DNA of 64,000 nt, from the NCBI GenBank assembly GCA_009809945.1, contig WTPW01000319.1, forward strand, positions 192,239 to 256,238. The letters are read 5' to 3'. The stretch comes from Gigaspora margarita. Its lineage: Eukaryota > Glomeromycota > Glomeromycetes > Diversisporales > Gigasporaceae. Below the pieces are notes generated by a model. That model saw nothing but the letters and a program-made list of their open reading frames with translations. It did no database searches and was not told the DNA's origin. This document shows, piece after piece, positions 35,378 to 45,899 of this stretch (its first letter is position 1; the number at the start of each line of letters is the position of its first letter). The position numbers were made by a program, and so were the translations under genes.

Positions 35378-35429
35378 ATGTCTGACGTAATTGCTGAAGA
35401 CTTCAACCAGTCCTTGGTTACAAATAAAG
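35378..35429 (+). CDS. Candidate short first exon of the Sel1-kinase gene
   Basis: An ATG opens 17 codons (MSDVIAEDFNQSLVTNK plus one base) that stop exactly at a good donor, GGTAAGA (GT at 35430). The next acceptor that fits is tttatag ending at 36137, just before the kinase frame. Joining them leaves the kinase ATG out of frame by one base, and seven As (36138-36144) sit at the junction. Either this is a leader/uORF exon, or the A run has an indel. Being a real exon of this gene is inference. Confidence 0.35.
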
Positions 35430-36143
35430 GTAAGAATATAAAATAGAGTCAACGCGTTTAATAAATTATAACAGCATATTTTAGTTTTAAAGTAGTTCGT
35501 TTGTTCTTGAATTTGTAAATCTCGACTGAAATGAAGGTTTTAGCAAAAATGGTCGAAAAAAAATAGAATAATCGTATTTATTTTTCCAGTATTAACAGTA
35601 CCAGCAAACTAAGCCTATAACAAACTTATCAGCTGGGCATTTTTATTTTTACTTAATGAATAAGTTATGGCTTCATTAGTAAAAATTTAGTTTTTAGTTA
35701 CATTAACGTAAGTGGCCGTTTGCAATACGTTTTTAATACGTTTTGATACGACAATATAAGACAGCTAATTATTGATCAAGGACGATGATATTTTGCAGAA
35801 AAATCGCGGAATAGGCTTGATCATTTTTAACATTAATTTTTAAATTTTGGCTGAGATTTGGGATCGTAATTCCGGCCGACTTAAATGTAATTCTGGCCAA
35901 ATCGCAGAATTTATCATGGTATTTTATAATCGTCTCTGTTGATGTCATTTTTGCGTCACATTGATAAAATTAAATGAGTGACACACAGGGAAAACATGCA
36001 AATAAAAATAACTTCATAACTATATATATACCTATGTATATATATTAATGATACGTAACGTTAGTTTTTACATACAGGTTTTTTCCTGTGCGTTACTCAA
36101 ATGTTCCCGCGGGTGTTTTTTTTTTATGAATTTATAGAAAAAA

Positions 36144-37574
36144 ATGAACTCTGAACAATTTCTTGAACTTGGTTACAAATATGGATGCGGTATTGGTGTT
36201 GAGAAAGACGAAAAGAAGGCTTTTGAATATTTTATGAAAGCAGCAGAGTTGGGAAATTCGACTGCGATGCATAATATTGGTTTTTATTATAAATATGGAA
36301 TTGGTGTAAAAAGAAATTACCAGGAATCATTCCAATATTATAAGAAATCGGCCGATTTAAATAATGCCGCTGGAATGTGTAACGTTGGTTCATTTTATGA
36401 AAATGGTCGTGGGGTTGAACGAGATTATAATAAAGCATTTGAATACTATGAAAAATCTGCCAATATGGGTTGCAAATGTGCAATGTATAATGTTGCTCAT
36501 TTTTATAGAAACGGTGTTGGTACAAAGAAAAATATTCAAAATGCAATTTATTGGTTCTCGAAATGTAGAAGTCTTTTGAAAGCTAATAAATCTCCATGTG
36601 ATATCAATCCTGGACTTAAGAAAATATTAGATGATGAAAGATTTAAATTATCATGGATTGATTATTATGAATTCAGAGATATCGGTGAAGTGGGAAAAGG
36701 AGGATTTGCAACTGTATATTATGCACTTTGGGAGGATAAAATTAATAATATGTGGATTAATGTTGCGCTTAAAGTGATTCGCAATTCAAATGAAAAGATG
36801 CAAGAATTTATTCAAGAAATGGAAAATTACTGTGAAATTGGTTACAAGAATCCTTCGTTTTTGAAGTGTTTTGGGGTATCAAAAAAAAACAATGGTGACT
36901 ATGTTATTGTTTTAGATTTCGCCCCAGAGGGGTCGTTAAAAGGAAATCTTTTACAAGTCTCGCAATTGGAATGGAAAGATAAATTAAACCTCTTACACAG
37001 TATAGCATTGGATCTCGAGTCGATTCATTTGCACGAACTTGTTCACAGAGATTTACATAGTGGAAACATTTTGCAAAGTCGTGTTCTGCATAATGCATAT
37101 ATCACTGATCTTGGACTTTCTAGAAAAGTAAACGGAGGAAAAATTTGTGGAGTTCTGCCATATATAGCGCCTGAGGTCTTGGTTGGTAAACCATTTACTA
37201 AAGCATCAGATATTTATAGTCTTGGAGTTATCATGACTGAAATAGCGACCGGACAAAGAGCATTTGATGGAATGCCGTTTAATAGTTATCTTGCATTAAG
37301 AATTATCAATGGATCAAGACCAAAATGTTTAGGACCTGGATGTTATATTAAATTAGCGATGAAATGTATGGAGAATGATCTTTATAAACGTCCTACTGCA
37401 ACAGAAATAATTGAAACAATCACTTATTGGTTCAATGAAATGAGTCGGGAGGATGATAATGAAATCAAAAAACAATTTTTGGAAGCTAATAAAATTAAAC
37501 TTGAGCCGATTAAACCAATACATTCTCATATCATGTATACTAGCAAAATATATGATATTCAATTTCTAATATAA
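36144..37574 (+). CDS. Sel1-repeat protein kinase (TKL-like)
   Basis: An uninterrupted 476-residue frame. Residues about 5-140 are four Sel1 repeats of 36 residues (GYKYGCGIGVEKD, FYYKYGIGVKRNY, SFYENGRGVERDY, HFYRNGVGTKKN). Residues about 176-435 form a complete kinase domain: glycine loop GEVGKGGFATV (181-191), VALK Lys210, HRDLHSGNIL (301-310), DLG in place of DFG (322-324), APE (342-344), SDIYSLGV (355-362) and Arg416. All catalytic positions are present, so activity is expected, with substrates unknown. Sel1 repeats are protein-binding solenoids and probably act as an adaptor. The order Sel1-then-kinase and the HRDLHSGN loop are typical of the expanded kinase families of Glomeromycotina (recalled, not searched). 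An in-frame stop lies directly upstream of Met1 (36135-36137). Confidence 0.93.
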   Translation: MNSEQFLELGYKYGCGIGVEKDEKKAFEYFMKAAELGNSTAMHNIGFYYKYGIGVKRNYQESFQYYKKSADLNNAAGMCNVGSFYENGRGVERDYNKAFEYYEKSANMGCKCAMYNVAHFYRNGVGTKKNIQNAIYWFSKCRSLLKANKSPCDINPGLKKILDDERFKLSWIDYYEFRDIGEVGKGGFATVYYALWEDKINNMWINVALKVIRNSNEKMQEFIQEMENYCEIGYKNPSFLKCFGVSKKNNGDYVIVLDFAPEGSLKGNLLQVSQLEWKDKLNLLHSIALDLESIHLHELVHRDLHSGNILQSRVLHNAYITDLGLSRKVNGGKICGVLPYIAPEVLVGKPFTKASDIYSLGVIMTEIATGQRAFDGMPFNSYLALRIINGSRPKCLGPGCYIKLAMKCMENDLYKRPTATEIIETITYWFNEMSREDDNEIKKQFLEANKIKLEPIKPIHSHIMYTSKIYDIQFLI

Positions 37575-37688
37575 ACAGATTAGTACAGCAAAAATCCCGG
37601 ATCAATTCTCAAATATATTTTAAATTAAGCTAGAACATAGTCATACAGGCTGTTTCACCGCTGATTTAATAATTCGTAGAAATCAAGT

Positions 37689-37855
37689 CGTATTGTTGAT
37701 AATAATTTGGATAGTGCCAATGAATTAATAACTTTATATTTTTCGTATTGTTGATAATAATTTGGATGGTGTCAATGAATTAATAACTTTTATATTTTCG
37801 TATTGTTGATAATAATTTGGATGGTGCCAATGAATTAATAATTTTTATATTTTTA
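37689..37855. repeat. Three tandem copies of a 55-56 bp unit
   Basis: Each unit contains gtattgttgataataatttg followed by gatggtgccaatgaattaa. It begins about 115 bp after the kinase stop codon and could be part of its 3' untranslated region. Confidence 0.9.
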
Positions 37856-37903
37856 AATTATTAAATTAAATAAAATGATAAGTATTTATGAACTTGAATG
37901 ATC

Positions 37904-38396
37904 TAGAGGTCTTACCCGGGTTGGGTTGACCCGTACGGGTCAGTAAATATGACGGGTTATACGGGTCACGGATCAAAATTGAGCTGGCCCGGGTCAGATA
38001 GGTTAATTGGATATTAAAGAAAATGTTGCCAAAAGAAAAAAGACTTAGGCTAGAATTAGAGCCTATTTATAATCTGGTTATAATTACAGGCCGGATTTAA
38101 CTTTATAAAAGGTACATTTTAAAACGTCTTTAATATTACATATCTTTTTAAAAAATTTCCATTTTCAGATTTCTACTCTACAACATTTGATCAATAAAAT
38201 GTTAAGGACGAATACGAATAAATCTTATTTTAAATATATTAATATTATTAATTATCTGCTATTAAAAAATCTAACACAATGAATATCACCAGAAGATGCG
38301 TATATAACCTATCTGACACGGGTTGTGATCCGAGTCAAGAATTTTCGGGTCGGGTTTGACCCGGATCACTATTTTCTGACCCGGGTAAGACCCTCA
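37904..38396. mobile_element. 493-bp hAT-like element, ends with GGTCTTACCCGGGT
   Basis: Ends TAGAGGTCTTACCCGGGT and ACCCGGGTAAGACCCTCA are inverted at 16 of 18 positions, flanked by the 8-bp duplication gaatgatc (37896-37903, 38397-38404). Subterminal regions are rich in acccg/cgggt words. No coding sequence. Confidence 0.9.
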
Positions 38397-39041
38397 GAAT
38401 GATCTATTTTAAATATCTCATAAGTTTATAAATATTCATATATATTGGACACTCACGTAACTTAATGTAAATTAAATATGTTAAAAGTAATTTTTTGACT
38501 TATTTTAAATGTCTTGATATTTAAATTCCTGATCTATTTAATTAATTAATGTAGCAACTAAAACTGAAATTTTATAATGAAATTTTAATTTTTTTATTTT
38601 GATTATTTTTTTGTAATACAGTGGTCAACCATAATGTTGTGGTTACTTTTGGAATTTTAATTGCTCAAAACCATTAAGTAAACGCTTTATATCACGTATT
38701 TAATTCAATTTCATTAGGTTGTACAAAAGTTATGCACAAGACAAGCCAAATTACTATTTTCGGATTGATGCGAAAATCAATTTTTGAAATTTTTTTAAAA
38801 AAAAAATTCATAAAAAATTTAATTTTTATTAAATCGCCTCAAATTTCTCCAGAATGTCGTGTGATACCTATCAATGTTATGCAAAATAAAAAAGGTATAT
38901 TTATTTATTACAGATTAGCAGAATTGGGCAAAACAATAGATACTCTTTTTTTCTCATGAATAATGGGCAGTAAGAAAGACTTAACGGAAGTACAAAGAAG
39001 TGCCATAGTTTATGGCCATTTAAGAGATTATTCTGTTTGTA

Positions 39042-40058
39042 CACTCCCCGGACAGACGTCACCGGAATTTTAATATCACGACGATCTAACCTGATTTGTT
39101 GATGATCGTAGCTACATATAAAACCGATATTTTTTTATATGCGAATCGGTCTTTGTGCAGTAAGTAAAGTTGTTTGCCATAACGATTTGCACATAATTTG
39201 AGAATTTTAGAAAATTTTATTAAATTTTTTTGAAAATGCTTTGATATTTAGATGCCTGTAAACAAAAAATAAAAAATAATAATTAAAATTATTGTATCTC
39301 GACACATTCCTGAACCCTTTAGAATTTTTTTATGAAAATTTAATCCTATATGCTTTAGAACTTAGAGAACAACTTTCATTAAGTCAATAATTAGTGTTAA
39401 CAATACAGTTGTTTCAGGAATAATGTGTTTATTTAAAATTTAAATTTTTAAAAAATCCTATTTTTTTGTATCTTAACATTTTTATATAATGAAATATTGT
39501 AAAATTTATAAAAATATGATTCTAAAATACAATATGCATATTATATTATATAATATTATATAATATATTATTTATTTTATTGGATTATTCCAATATAAAT
39601 TTTACAATGTTTCATTATATAAAATTTTAAGATACAAAAAATAGTTCTTTTTTAAAATTCAAAATTTTATTAAATACGTCATTTCTGGAATAACTGTATT
39701 GTTAACACTAATTATCGACTTAATGAAAGTTGTTCTCTAAGTTCTAAAGCATATAGGATTAAATTTTTATAGAAAAATTCCAAAGGGTTCAAGAATGCGT
39801 CGAGATATAATAGTTTTAATTATTATTTTTTATTTTTTGTTTACACGCATCGAAAATATCAAAGTATTTTCAAAAAATCTTAATAAAATTTTCTAAAATT
39901 CTCAAATTATGTGCAAATCGTTATGGCAAACAACTTTACTTATTGCACAAAGACTGATTCGCATATAAAAAAAAATTGGTTTTATATGTAGCTACGATCA
40001 ACAAATTAGGTTAGATCTTCATAATATTAAAATTCCGGTGACTTCTGTCCGGGGAGTG
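39042..40058. mobile_element. 1,017-bp palindromic Tc1/mariner-type element
   Basis: Ends CACTCCCCGGACAGACGTCA and TGACTTCTGTCCGGGGAGTG. The two halves remain inverted copies right to a centre near 39550, so the whole element can fold into one long hairpin. TA is duplicated at 39040-39041 and 40059-40060. It splits the transposase relic between VYGHLRDYSV and the GCEKSAVW segment. No protein is encoded. Confidence 0.9.
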
Positions 40059-40842
40059 TACTATTGTGGCCTTTGTTGGCTGTGAAAAGTCAGCTGTGTG
40101 GAACACAATAAATGAGTATTGTGGCTCAGGCACCTGTAAGATGCCAAAAAAAAAAAAGCACTGAATGTTCTCATGATTTTATTTACTCTGATCGGGACAA
40201 CCTGAAGAGTTTAATTATTAATGATAACCACCACCTAAATCTCAAACAAATCACAAAACTTTTTAATATTCAAAACAAAAAAAAAAAATTCCTGAGAGTA
40301 CTATATGTCATGCTTTGCACAAATTAAACCTAATTTTATATATTGTTTCTTCAAAATCATTGAGTTTACTCAAGAATACAAAAAAAAAGGTTGGCATGGG
40401 CTCTTGAATATAAAGACTAGTCTATAGAGAATTTTAGGCATGTGCTATGATTTGATGAAACCATAGTTTGTATTTGCTAGAGGTTTCGTAGTTTTGTTTA
40501 GTATAAAACATACAAAAATAGAAACAGAATTGTGTGGGTCCCACTGTTAAATGTATTTCAGGCTGTATGTATTGGGCTATTTTTCTTGGTACAGAATCAG
40601 TCCTCTTGTCCCTCTGAAGTCAACTGTAACTGGTGTGTCACATGCTATAATTCTCTGTATATTTATTTCATGTTAGAAACTTTTTTAGAAAAAGAGGATC
40701 ATAATTATCTAATTTTTTAACAAGATAATACCAAATCCTACTTTGCTAAACCAGCAAAAGAAGCTATTAAAAAAAACTCAAATCTATATAATAGAGTAGC
40801 TTCCACAGGGCTTTAATTTAAACCCAATCAAGAATCTGTGAA

Positions 40843-41263
40843 TAGGGCTTCTCAAAGTTGAATCGAATCAAATATTAGGCATATTTGAATTTGATCGAAT
40901 TGAATAAACTTTTGATTTGAATTTGATTTAATCAAATCAAATCAAATCAACTTTATTTGTAATTTTTAAAAATTTTAAAATTTTGGTCGCTTTTCAAAAT
41001 TTTCAATTTATACAAAATTTTGCTAAGTTAATCTATTTTCTGTATTAAGTGAAAAATATTCTTCTAATCAAAATAGCCCTAGTTTCAAGAACAATAAAGG
41101 CAATTGTCTTAATAAAATTTTATGTAAATAGCTATCAAATCTATAGTTCAATAAAAATTTTCAAATATTTGTTAAATCGAATTGAAATTTTTGTATTTGA
41201 ATTTGATTTGAGATCAAATATTTGATTGAATCAAATCGAATCGAATCGAATTGCAGAACCCTA
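40843..41263. mobile_element. 421-bp hAT-like MITE inside the Tc1 relic
   Basis: Ends TAGGGCTTCTCAAAG and GCAGAACCCTA with subterminal aatcgaatcaaat words on both sides. The 8-bp duplication tctgtgaa is perfect (40835-40842, 41264-41271). Confidence 0.9.
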
Positions 41264-41969
41264 TCTGTGAAGTAAAGTAAAAAGATCTGTAAGTCACAAA
41301 TGAAGCTGGTAATCTTTATAAGTTGAATGTGATTATCAAAAAATTATACTACAAGATCTTATCCGAGTCATATCAGCAGATGGTCATTGAAGCCAGAAGA
41401 GTAATTATTTTTTTTTTGTTAAAAAAAAAAATTGTAAAAAACAAAAATTTTAAATTCAAGTTTTTATATTAATAAAAAAACCAAGTTCGGGAGTTTTTTT
41501 GTATAAATTTTGCACAAGTAAATAAAATCATGTAAAATTTTAATATATTGTATCTTATAATCTACCAAACACATTATATAAATTTTATGCTGCATTTACT
41601 TACTCAGTTTTGAGCAATTAAAATTCCAAAAGTGTCCACAATATTATAGTAGACTACTGTACAAGATAGTTAGAATGGTTAATAAAAAGGTGTTAGTAGT
41701 ATACATGTAAACAAAATCCAAAATTACTATTGTTTAAATTTGTTTGTGCCCAAATCCAAATTCATTTCAAATTAATTTCTCAAAAACTTTATTAATAATC
41801 TTTGTTAAAAAATAGTAGATATTCTTATTGTTATAAATAATATATTTGCAATATATTAAAACTACTTTTTTTGATTTATCTTTTACAAATAGCAATTGTT
41901 TTTTTTTGAATTTTGAATTTGCCTGGGGTTTGCTAGCAAGTATAGTTAGTGGGTTTTAAAAAATCAATA

Positions 41970-42515
41970 TACCATATATTGCTGAAAATAAGCTACCCTC
42001 TTTTGGTCAAGAAATGCAAAAATGTCTTTGACCCAAAAATAAGCTACACCATGATCAATAAAAGTTGTTACATAGTAAAGTTCAAATTGTACTAAGCAAT
42101 TCGATTAAAGTTACTTAAGTAAACTTATTCATGAGATCAAAATACATATATTCTATAATAAAATTTTAATCTCTTTGTTGAATATAAAAATTAAAATTCA
42201 ATTAATAGAAAGTTTTTTAATTTTATTGTAAATTTTAGGATTAACAAAATATATTTGTTAAAAGTAAAAATTAAAAGTCAAATAATAAAAAGTACTCCTG
42301 TTTTGTTGAAACTTTTAGGATAGATGTAGTTTAGTCTCTCATATAAGTTTACTTAAGTAGCAATAACCAATTTACATAGTAGAATTTAAATTTTACTATA
42401 TAATAATTATTAGCGATTAACCAAAAATTGATTTTATCTGAGAATAATCTACCCCCAGAATTTTTTGTGTCCAAAATCGTCCAAAAAGGTAGCTTAATTT
42501 CAGAAACATATGATA
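41970..42515. mobile_element. 'AATAAGCTAC' family MITE, copy 4
   Basis: Starts TACCATATATTGCTG, then aaaataagctacc, and ends ggtagcttaatttcagaaac, then atatgata. The interior shares tttacttaagta blocks in both orientations with copies 1 and 2. Confidence 0.65.
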
Positions 42516-42779
42516 TTTTATGATAAAATTGCCAAATTAGATGCAGTTAGATTCGATTATTACTATAATTTAATAAAATTTTTTAATAATTTATTGATTA
42601 TAGTATTTCTTATTTGAAAAATTATATAAGCATGTAATAACATATATGGGCATTCTTTTGAAATTTCTACTTTTTTTAAAAAAAAAAAGCATATTGAACT
42701 CAAAATAATGTACCCATATATGCATCAGATTGAAGTCACAATAAGCTTTAGTATTTGTAACCTTTTCCTTCCATAATTA

Positions 42780-42924
42780 GTATTATTAATTTCTTGGGAG
42801 TTTACAAATTACAGCAGTGATTCCCGATGATCATAGGATACAGATGACCCTTCGGGTCATCTGTATCATATGATCATCGGGAATCTCTGCTGTAATTTTT
42901 AAGCTCACAGGAAATTCATGAGTA
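42780..42924. repeat. Near-perfect hairpin, about 42-bp core arms
   Basis: The core attacagcagtgattcccgat pairs with atcgggaatctctgctgtaat, through to a loop in gacccttcgggtc at about 42854. Weaker pairing extends outward to 42780 and 42924. Confidence 0.85.
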
Positions 42925-43085
42925 ATACCCTGACTTACGTTGTTCATGCCACCTTTATTATAATTTTCACGTGATTATTTGTGACCGGGAATCTTCCCAT
43001 GGAAGATTCCCGGTCATAATATGATCTCGTGGGAAATTATAATGAAGGTAGGCATGAACAACAAATAGTAAGGCAGGGTATTAGT
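42925..43085. repeat. Second hairpin, about 75-bp arms
   Basis: The left arm aataccctgacttacgttgt and right arm ending taaggcagggtatta pair inward to gggaatcttcc / ggaagattccc around catgg near 43003. It directly abuts the preceding hairpin and shares its gattcccg word, so both may be one element. Confidence 0.85.
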
Positions 43086-43150
43086 ATAATAATTGAATTA
43101 CCACATATGCATGTTCTCTGTTTTATATATATTTAATTGCAAAAATTAAT

Positions 43151-43342
43151 GTCGTGGCTGAAGCTGGAAATTTTAAATATTTTAATATGAAATTTACAAA
43201 AAATTTTGGAATGCATTTTGTACAATTTTTTTTTATAGTTAGATTAGAATTTAGGGTTAGGGTTTATAATAAAAGAGTGCTTATAGTTTTAAATCGAGAT
43301 CTCTAATTTCCAGCTTCAGCCATTTCCAGCTTCAGCCGCGAC
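43151..43342. mobile_element. MITE with 'gtcgtggctgaagctggaaatt' type ends
   Basis: The left end tcgtggctgaagctggaaat is mirrored on the right, where the inverted motif atttccagcttcagcc is present twice in tandem. AT-rich flanks (attaat/aattaat) may be a duplication. Same family as 31907-32300. Confidence 0.75.
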
Positions 43343-43528
43343 AATTAATTATGTATCTGACTTAGTAACAATACTAGATAGATTATTTATTTCTAGGCTT
43401 TGTAAACAATTATATACATAATTCTTTTACTAGTATGTATTTTTCTAATTTTTGACAATAGGTTATCTATTTGGTCTTAATTTTATTTTGATAACTAATT
43501 TTAATAATAAATTGAAGTTTGCTATTTA

Positions 43529-43555
43529 TCACCACTGGTGATCATCACCAGTGCA
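43529..43555. repeat. Short palindrome ccactggtgatcatcaccag
   Basis: A 25-bp palindrome about 215 bp upstream of the BTB gene. It matches the terminal sequence of the MITE at 18731-19035, so it is probably a MITE end joined to itself, not a regulatory site. Confidence 0.6.
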
Positions 43556-43769
43556 TATTTCTGCATTTAGGGCGATCATTTAGGGCGTTCAGACTCATCC
43601 AAGAATCTAATTGGTCTTCCGATCAAATCGGTCTTTATTGAATTCAGAATGTTGTGAACACCCTTAATCACTGCGGCGTACCAACCTGGTACAAGGGTAT
43701 GACAAACTAATATTATACTTGGTTTATATGTACATAATTGTTACTAAATTTGAATATAATTTCATTATC

Positions 43770-45839
43770 ATGACATTCAAGTTTTTCGAGAAACTTTCTA
43801 GTAATTTAAACGAGCTTCTTAAAAACAGTAACGAATACAATGTTATTATTGAAGTTGGTCAGGAGCCAAATAATCAAGCATTTAAAGTACATTCTATCAT
43901 CCTAAATTCTCGAAGTTTATATTTTAAAGATAAATTAGGCGCAATTACTTATGATGACAATAATGTAAAAATAACAAAGCAACCTAGTATTTCCATTGAA
44001 GCATTCGATATTATCATCAAGTAGGTATTAATAAATACATATAACATGCTATTTTTCAATTAAGTTTCAAAAAAATATTGACGTCGATAATACCATATGT
44101 AGATATATTTATAATGGTACCGTTTCTTTAGGAACGGTGAATGCTTCAATTATTTTTGAACTTTTAATTGCTTCTAGTGAGTTTGGCCTTGAAGAGTTGA
44201 TTAAGCACATCCAGTTGTTTTTACTTGAGAATAATTCTTCCTGGCTACGTCTTAACTTTTCTCATGTTTATCAAGCCAGTTTTAAGAACGATAATTTAAA
44301 AGATTTGCAACAATTTTGCGCAAATATTATTGCCAAACATCCAAATATTATTTTTGATTCAGATGAGTTTCTTACACTTTCAGAAAATATCTTAATTTTT
44401 ATTTTAAAGCTTGATAATTTACAAATGAATGAAGGAAAAATTTGGGATTATGTAATTAAATGGGGAATTGCTCAAAACCCTTCTCTACCTCCTGATATTG
44501 ACAAATGGTCTGATGAACATTTTTTAGCATTAAAAAATTCACTTCAAAATTGTCTCCCCTTAATTCGTTATTTTCAAATTTCTGGTGAAGAAGTTTTTGA
44601 TAAAATCCGGCCTTATCAGAAACTTCTTGAACCAACTTTGTGGGCAGATATTATGCTAAAATTTATGGCACCAAATAGAAATATTACTATTACTTCACAT
44701 GGTTTACCTCCTCGCATTAATTTACCTACAACTCTACCTTCACGAGATAGTATTTCTATTGCCGAATCAATTAAGGCATTGGAATTGAGAAAAAGCGGAG
44801 AAACTTGTCTTATTATGGACAGATATAAAGAGTTACTTGTAGACTTAACTAAATCATTAGATATTGAAAGTAAATCATTAGAAATTGAACCAAATAATGC
44901 ATTTGCATTAAGAAGTCGTGGAGAGGTTTATCGCATGATGAAAAGATATGAAGAATCATTTGCGGATTTCAATAAATCATTAGAAATTGAACNNNNNNNN
45001 NNNNNNNNNNNNNNNNNNNNNNNNNNNNNNNNNNNNNNNNNNNNNNNNNNNNNNNNNNNNNNNNNNNNNNNNNNNNNNNNNNNNNNNNNNNNNNNNNNNN
45101 NNNNNNNNNNNNNNNNNNNNNNNNNNNNNNNNNNNNNNNNNNNNNNNNNNNNNNNNNNNNNNNNNNNNNNNNNNNNNNNNNNNNNNNNNNNNNNNNNNNN
45201 NNNNNNNNNNNNNNNNNNNNNNNNNNNNNNNNNNNNNNNNNNNNNNNNNNNNNNNNNNNNNNNNNNNNNNNNNNNNNNNNNNNNNNNNNNNNNNNNNNNN
45301 NNNNNNNNNNNNNNNNNNNNNNNNNNNNNNNNNNNNNNNNNNNNNNNNNNNNNNNNNNNNNNNNNNNNNNNNNNNNNNNNNNNNNNNNNNNNNNNNNNNN
45401 NNNNNNNNNNNNNNNNNNNNNNNNNNNNNNNNNNNNNNNNNNNNNNNNNNNNNNNNNNNNNNNNNNNNNNNNNNNNNNNNNNNNNNNNNNNNNNNNNNNN
45501 NNNNNNNNNNNNNNNNNNNNNNNNNNNNNNNNNNNNNNNNNNNNNNNNNNNNNNNNNNNNNNNNNNNNNNNNNNNNNNNNNNNNNNNNNNNNNNNNNNNN
45601 NNNNNNNNNNNNNNNNNNNNNNNNNNNNNNNNNNNNNNNNNNNNNNNNNNGATTTCAATAAATCATTAGAAATTGAACCAAATAATGCATTTGCATTAAA
45701 ATATCGTGGTATAACTTACCGCAAAATAGGAAAATATAAGGAATCACTTGCAGATTTAGATAGGTCGTTAGAAATTGAACCAAATAATGCATCGATGTTG
45801 AAACAACGTAAATTAACAATCAATCAATTAAAAATATAA
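43770..45839 (+). CDS. BTB-BACK protein with C-terminal TPR array
   Basis: Exon 1 is 43770-44020, then a GT-AG intron of 82 nt, then 44103-45839 across an assembly gap. Met at 43770 (MTFKFFEKLSSNLNELL) suits the family better than the upstream ATG at 43719. Residues about 10-110 are the BTB domain (YNVIIEVGQ, FKVHSIILNSRSLYFKDKL, then IIIKYIYNGTVSL across the splice). A BACK-like region follows to about 210. After a linker (LPPRINLPTTLPSRDSIS) come 34-residue TPRs of the form SLEIEPNNAFALRSRGEVYR. TPRs resume after the gap and the protein ends KLTINQLKI. BTB proteins commonly recruit targets to cullin-3 ligases, and the TPRs probably choose the partner; both are inference. A poly(A) signal is at 45891. 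The frame on the two sides of the gap does not agree with the number of Ns. Confidence 0.88.
44993..45650. other. Assembly gap (658 N) inside the TPR array
   Basis: The gap opens within one copy of the TPR unit (after ...attgaac) and closes at the same unit's gatttcaataaa. The repeat is about 102 bp, so the assembly probably collapsed or broke on identical units. If the N count is roughly right, six or seven TPRs are hidden. Frames reported across the Ns are meaningless. Confidence 0.95.
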
Positions 45840-45899
45840 TGAACGATTTCAAATTTGTAATTTTAGTTGCTAATGAATCATATATAGAATAATAAATTA

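Larger units (their letters stand above)
38960..41410 (+). pseudogene. Tc1/mariner (DDE) transposase relic
   Basis: Transposase would bind the terminal repeats and cut and join DNA. Readable pieces in order: KKDLTEVQRSAIVYGHL (helix-turn-helix start, from 38970); after the 1-kb insertion GCEKSAVWNTINEY; DNLKSLII, then LNLKQITKLFNIQ near 40200-40290; a middle section with many stops around 40400-40600; and QQDNTKSYFAKPAKEAIKKN near 40720, matching the conserved QDN region of the DDE domain. A second insertion (40843-41263) splits the region before SYPSHISRWSLK near 41360. Frameshifts, stops, A-run expansions and both insertions show it cannot be expressed as an enzyme. Confidence 0.82.
38619..41659. 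mobile_element. Tc1/mariner transposon, dead, with two nested insertions
   Basis: The left terminal repeat (38619-38672: CAGTGGTCAACCATAATGTT, then gtggttacttttggaatttt) and the right (41607-41659) are inverted for about 54 bp. TA lies on both sides. Removing the nested elements 39042-40058 and 40843-41263 with their duplications leaves about 1.58 kb, a normal length for this superfamily. The interior holds a transposase relic. It is the only autonomous-type DNA transposon body recognised in the window. Confidence 0.88.

Noticed and set aside
36232..37562. Overlapping open frames on both strands of the kinase gene
   Set aside because: Shadows of the 476-residue kinase frame.
44969..45661. 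Open frames made of unknown residues
   Set aside because: They exist only because Ns contain no stop codons.
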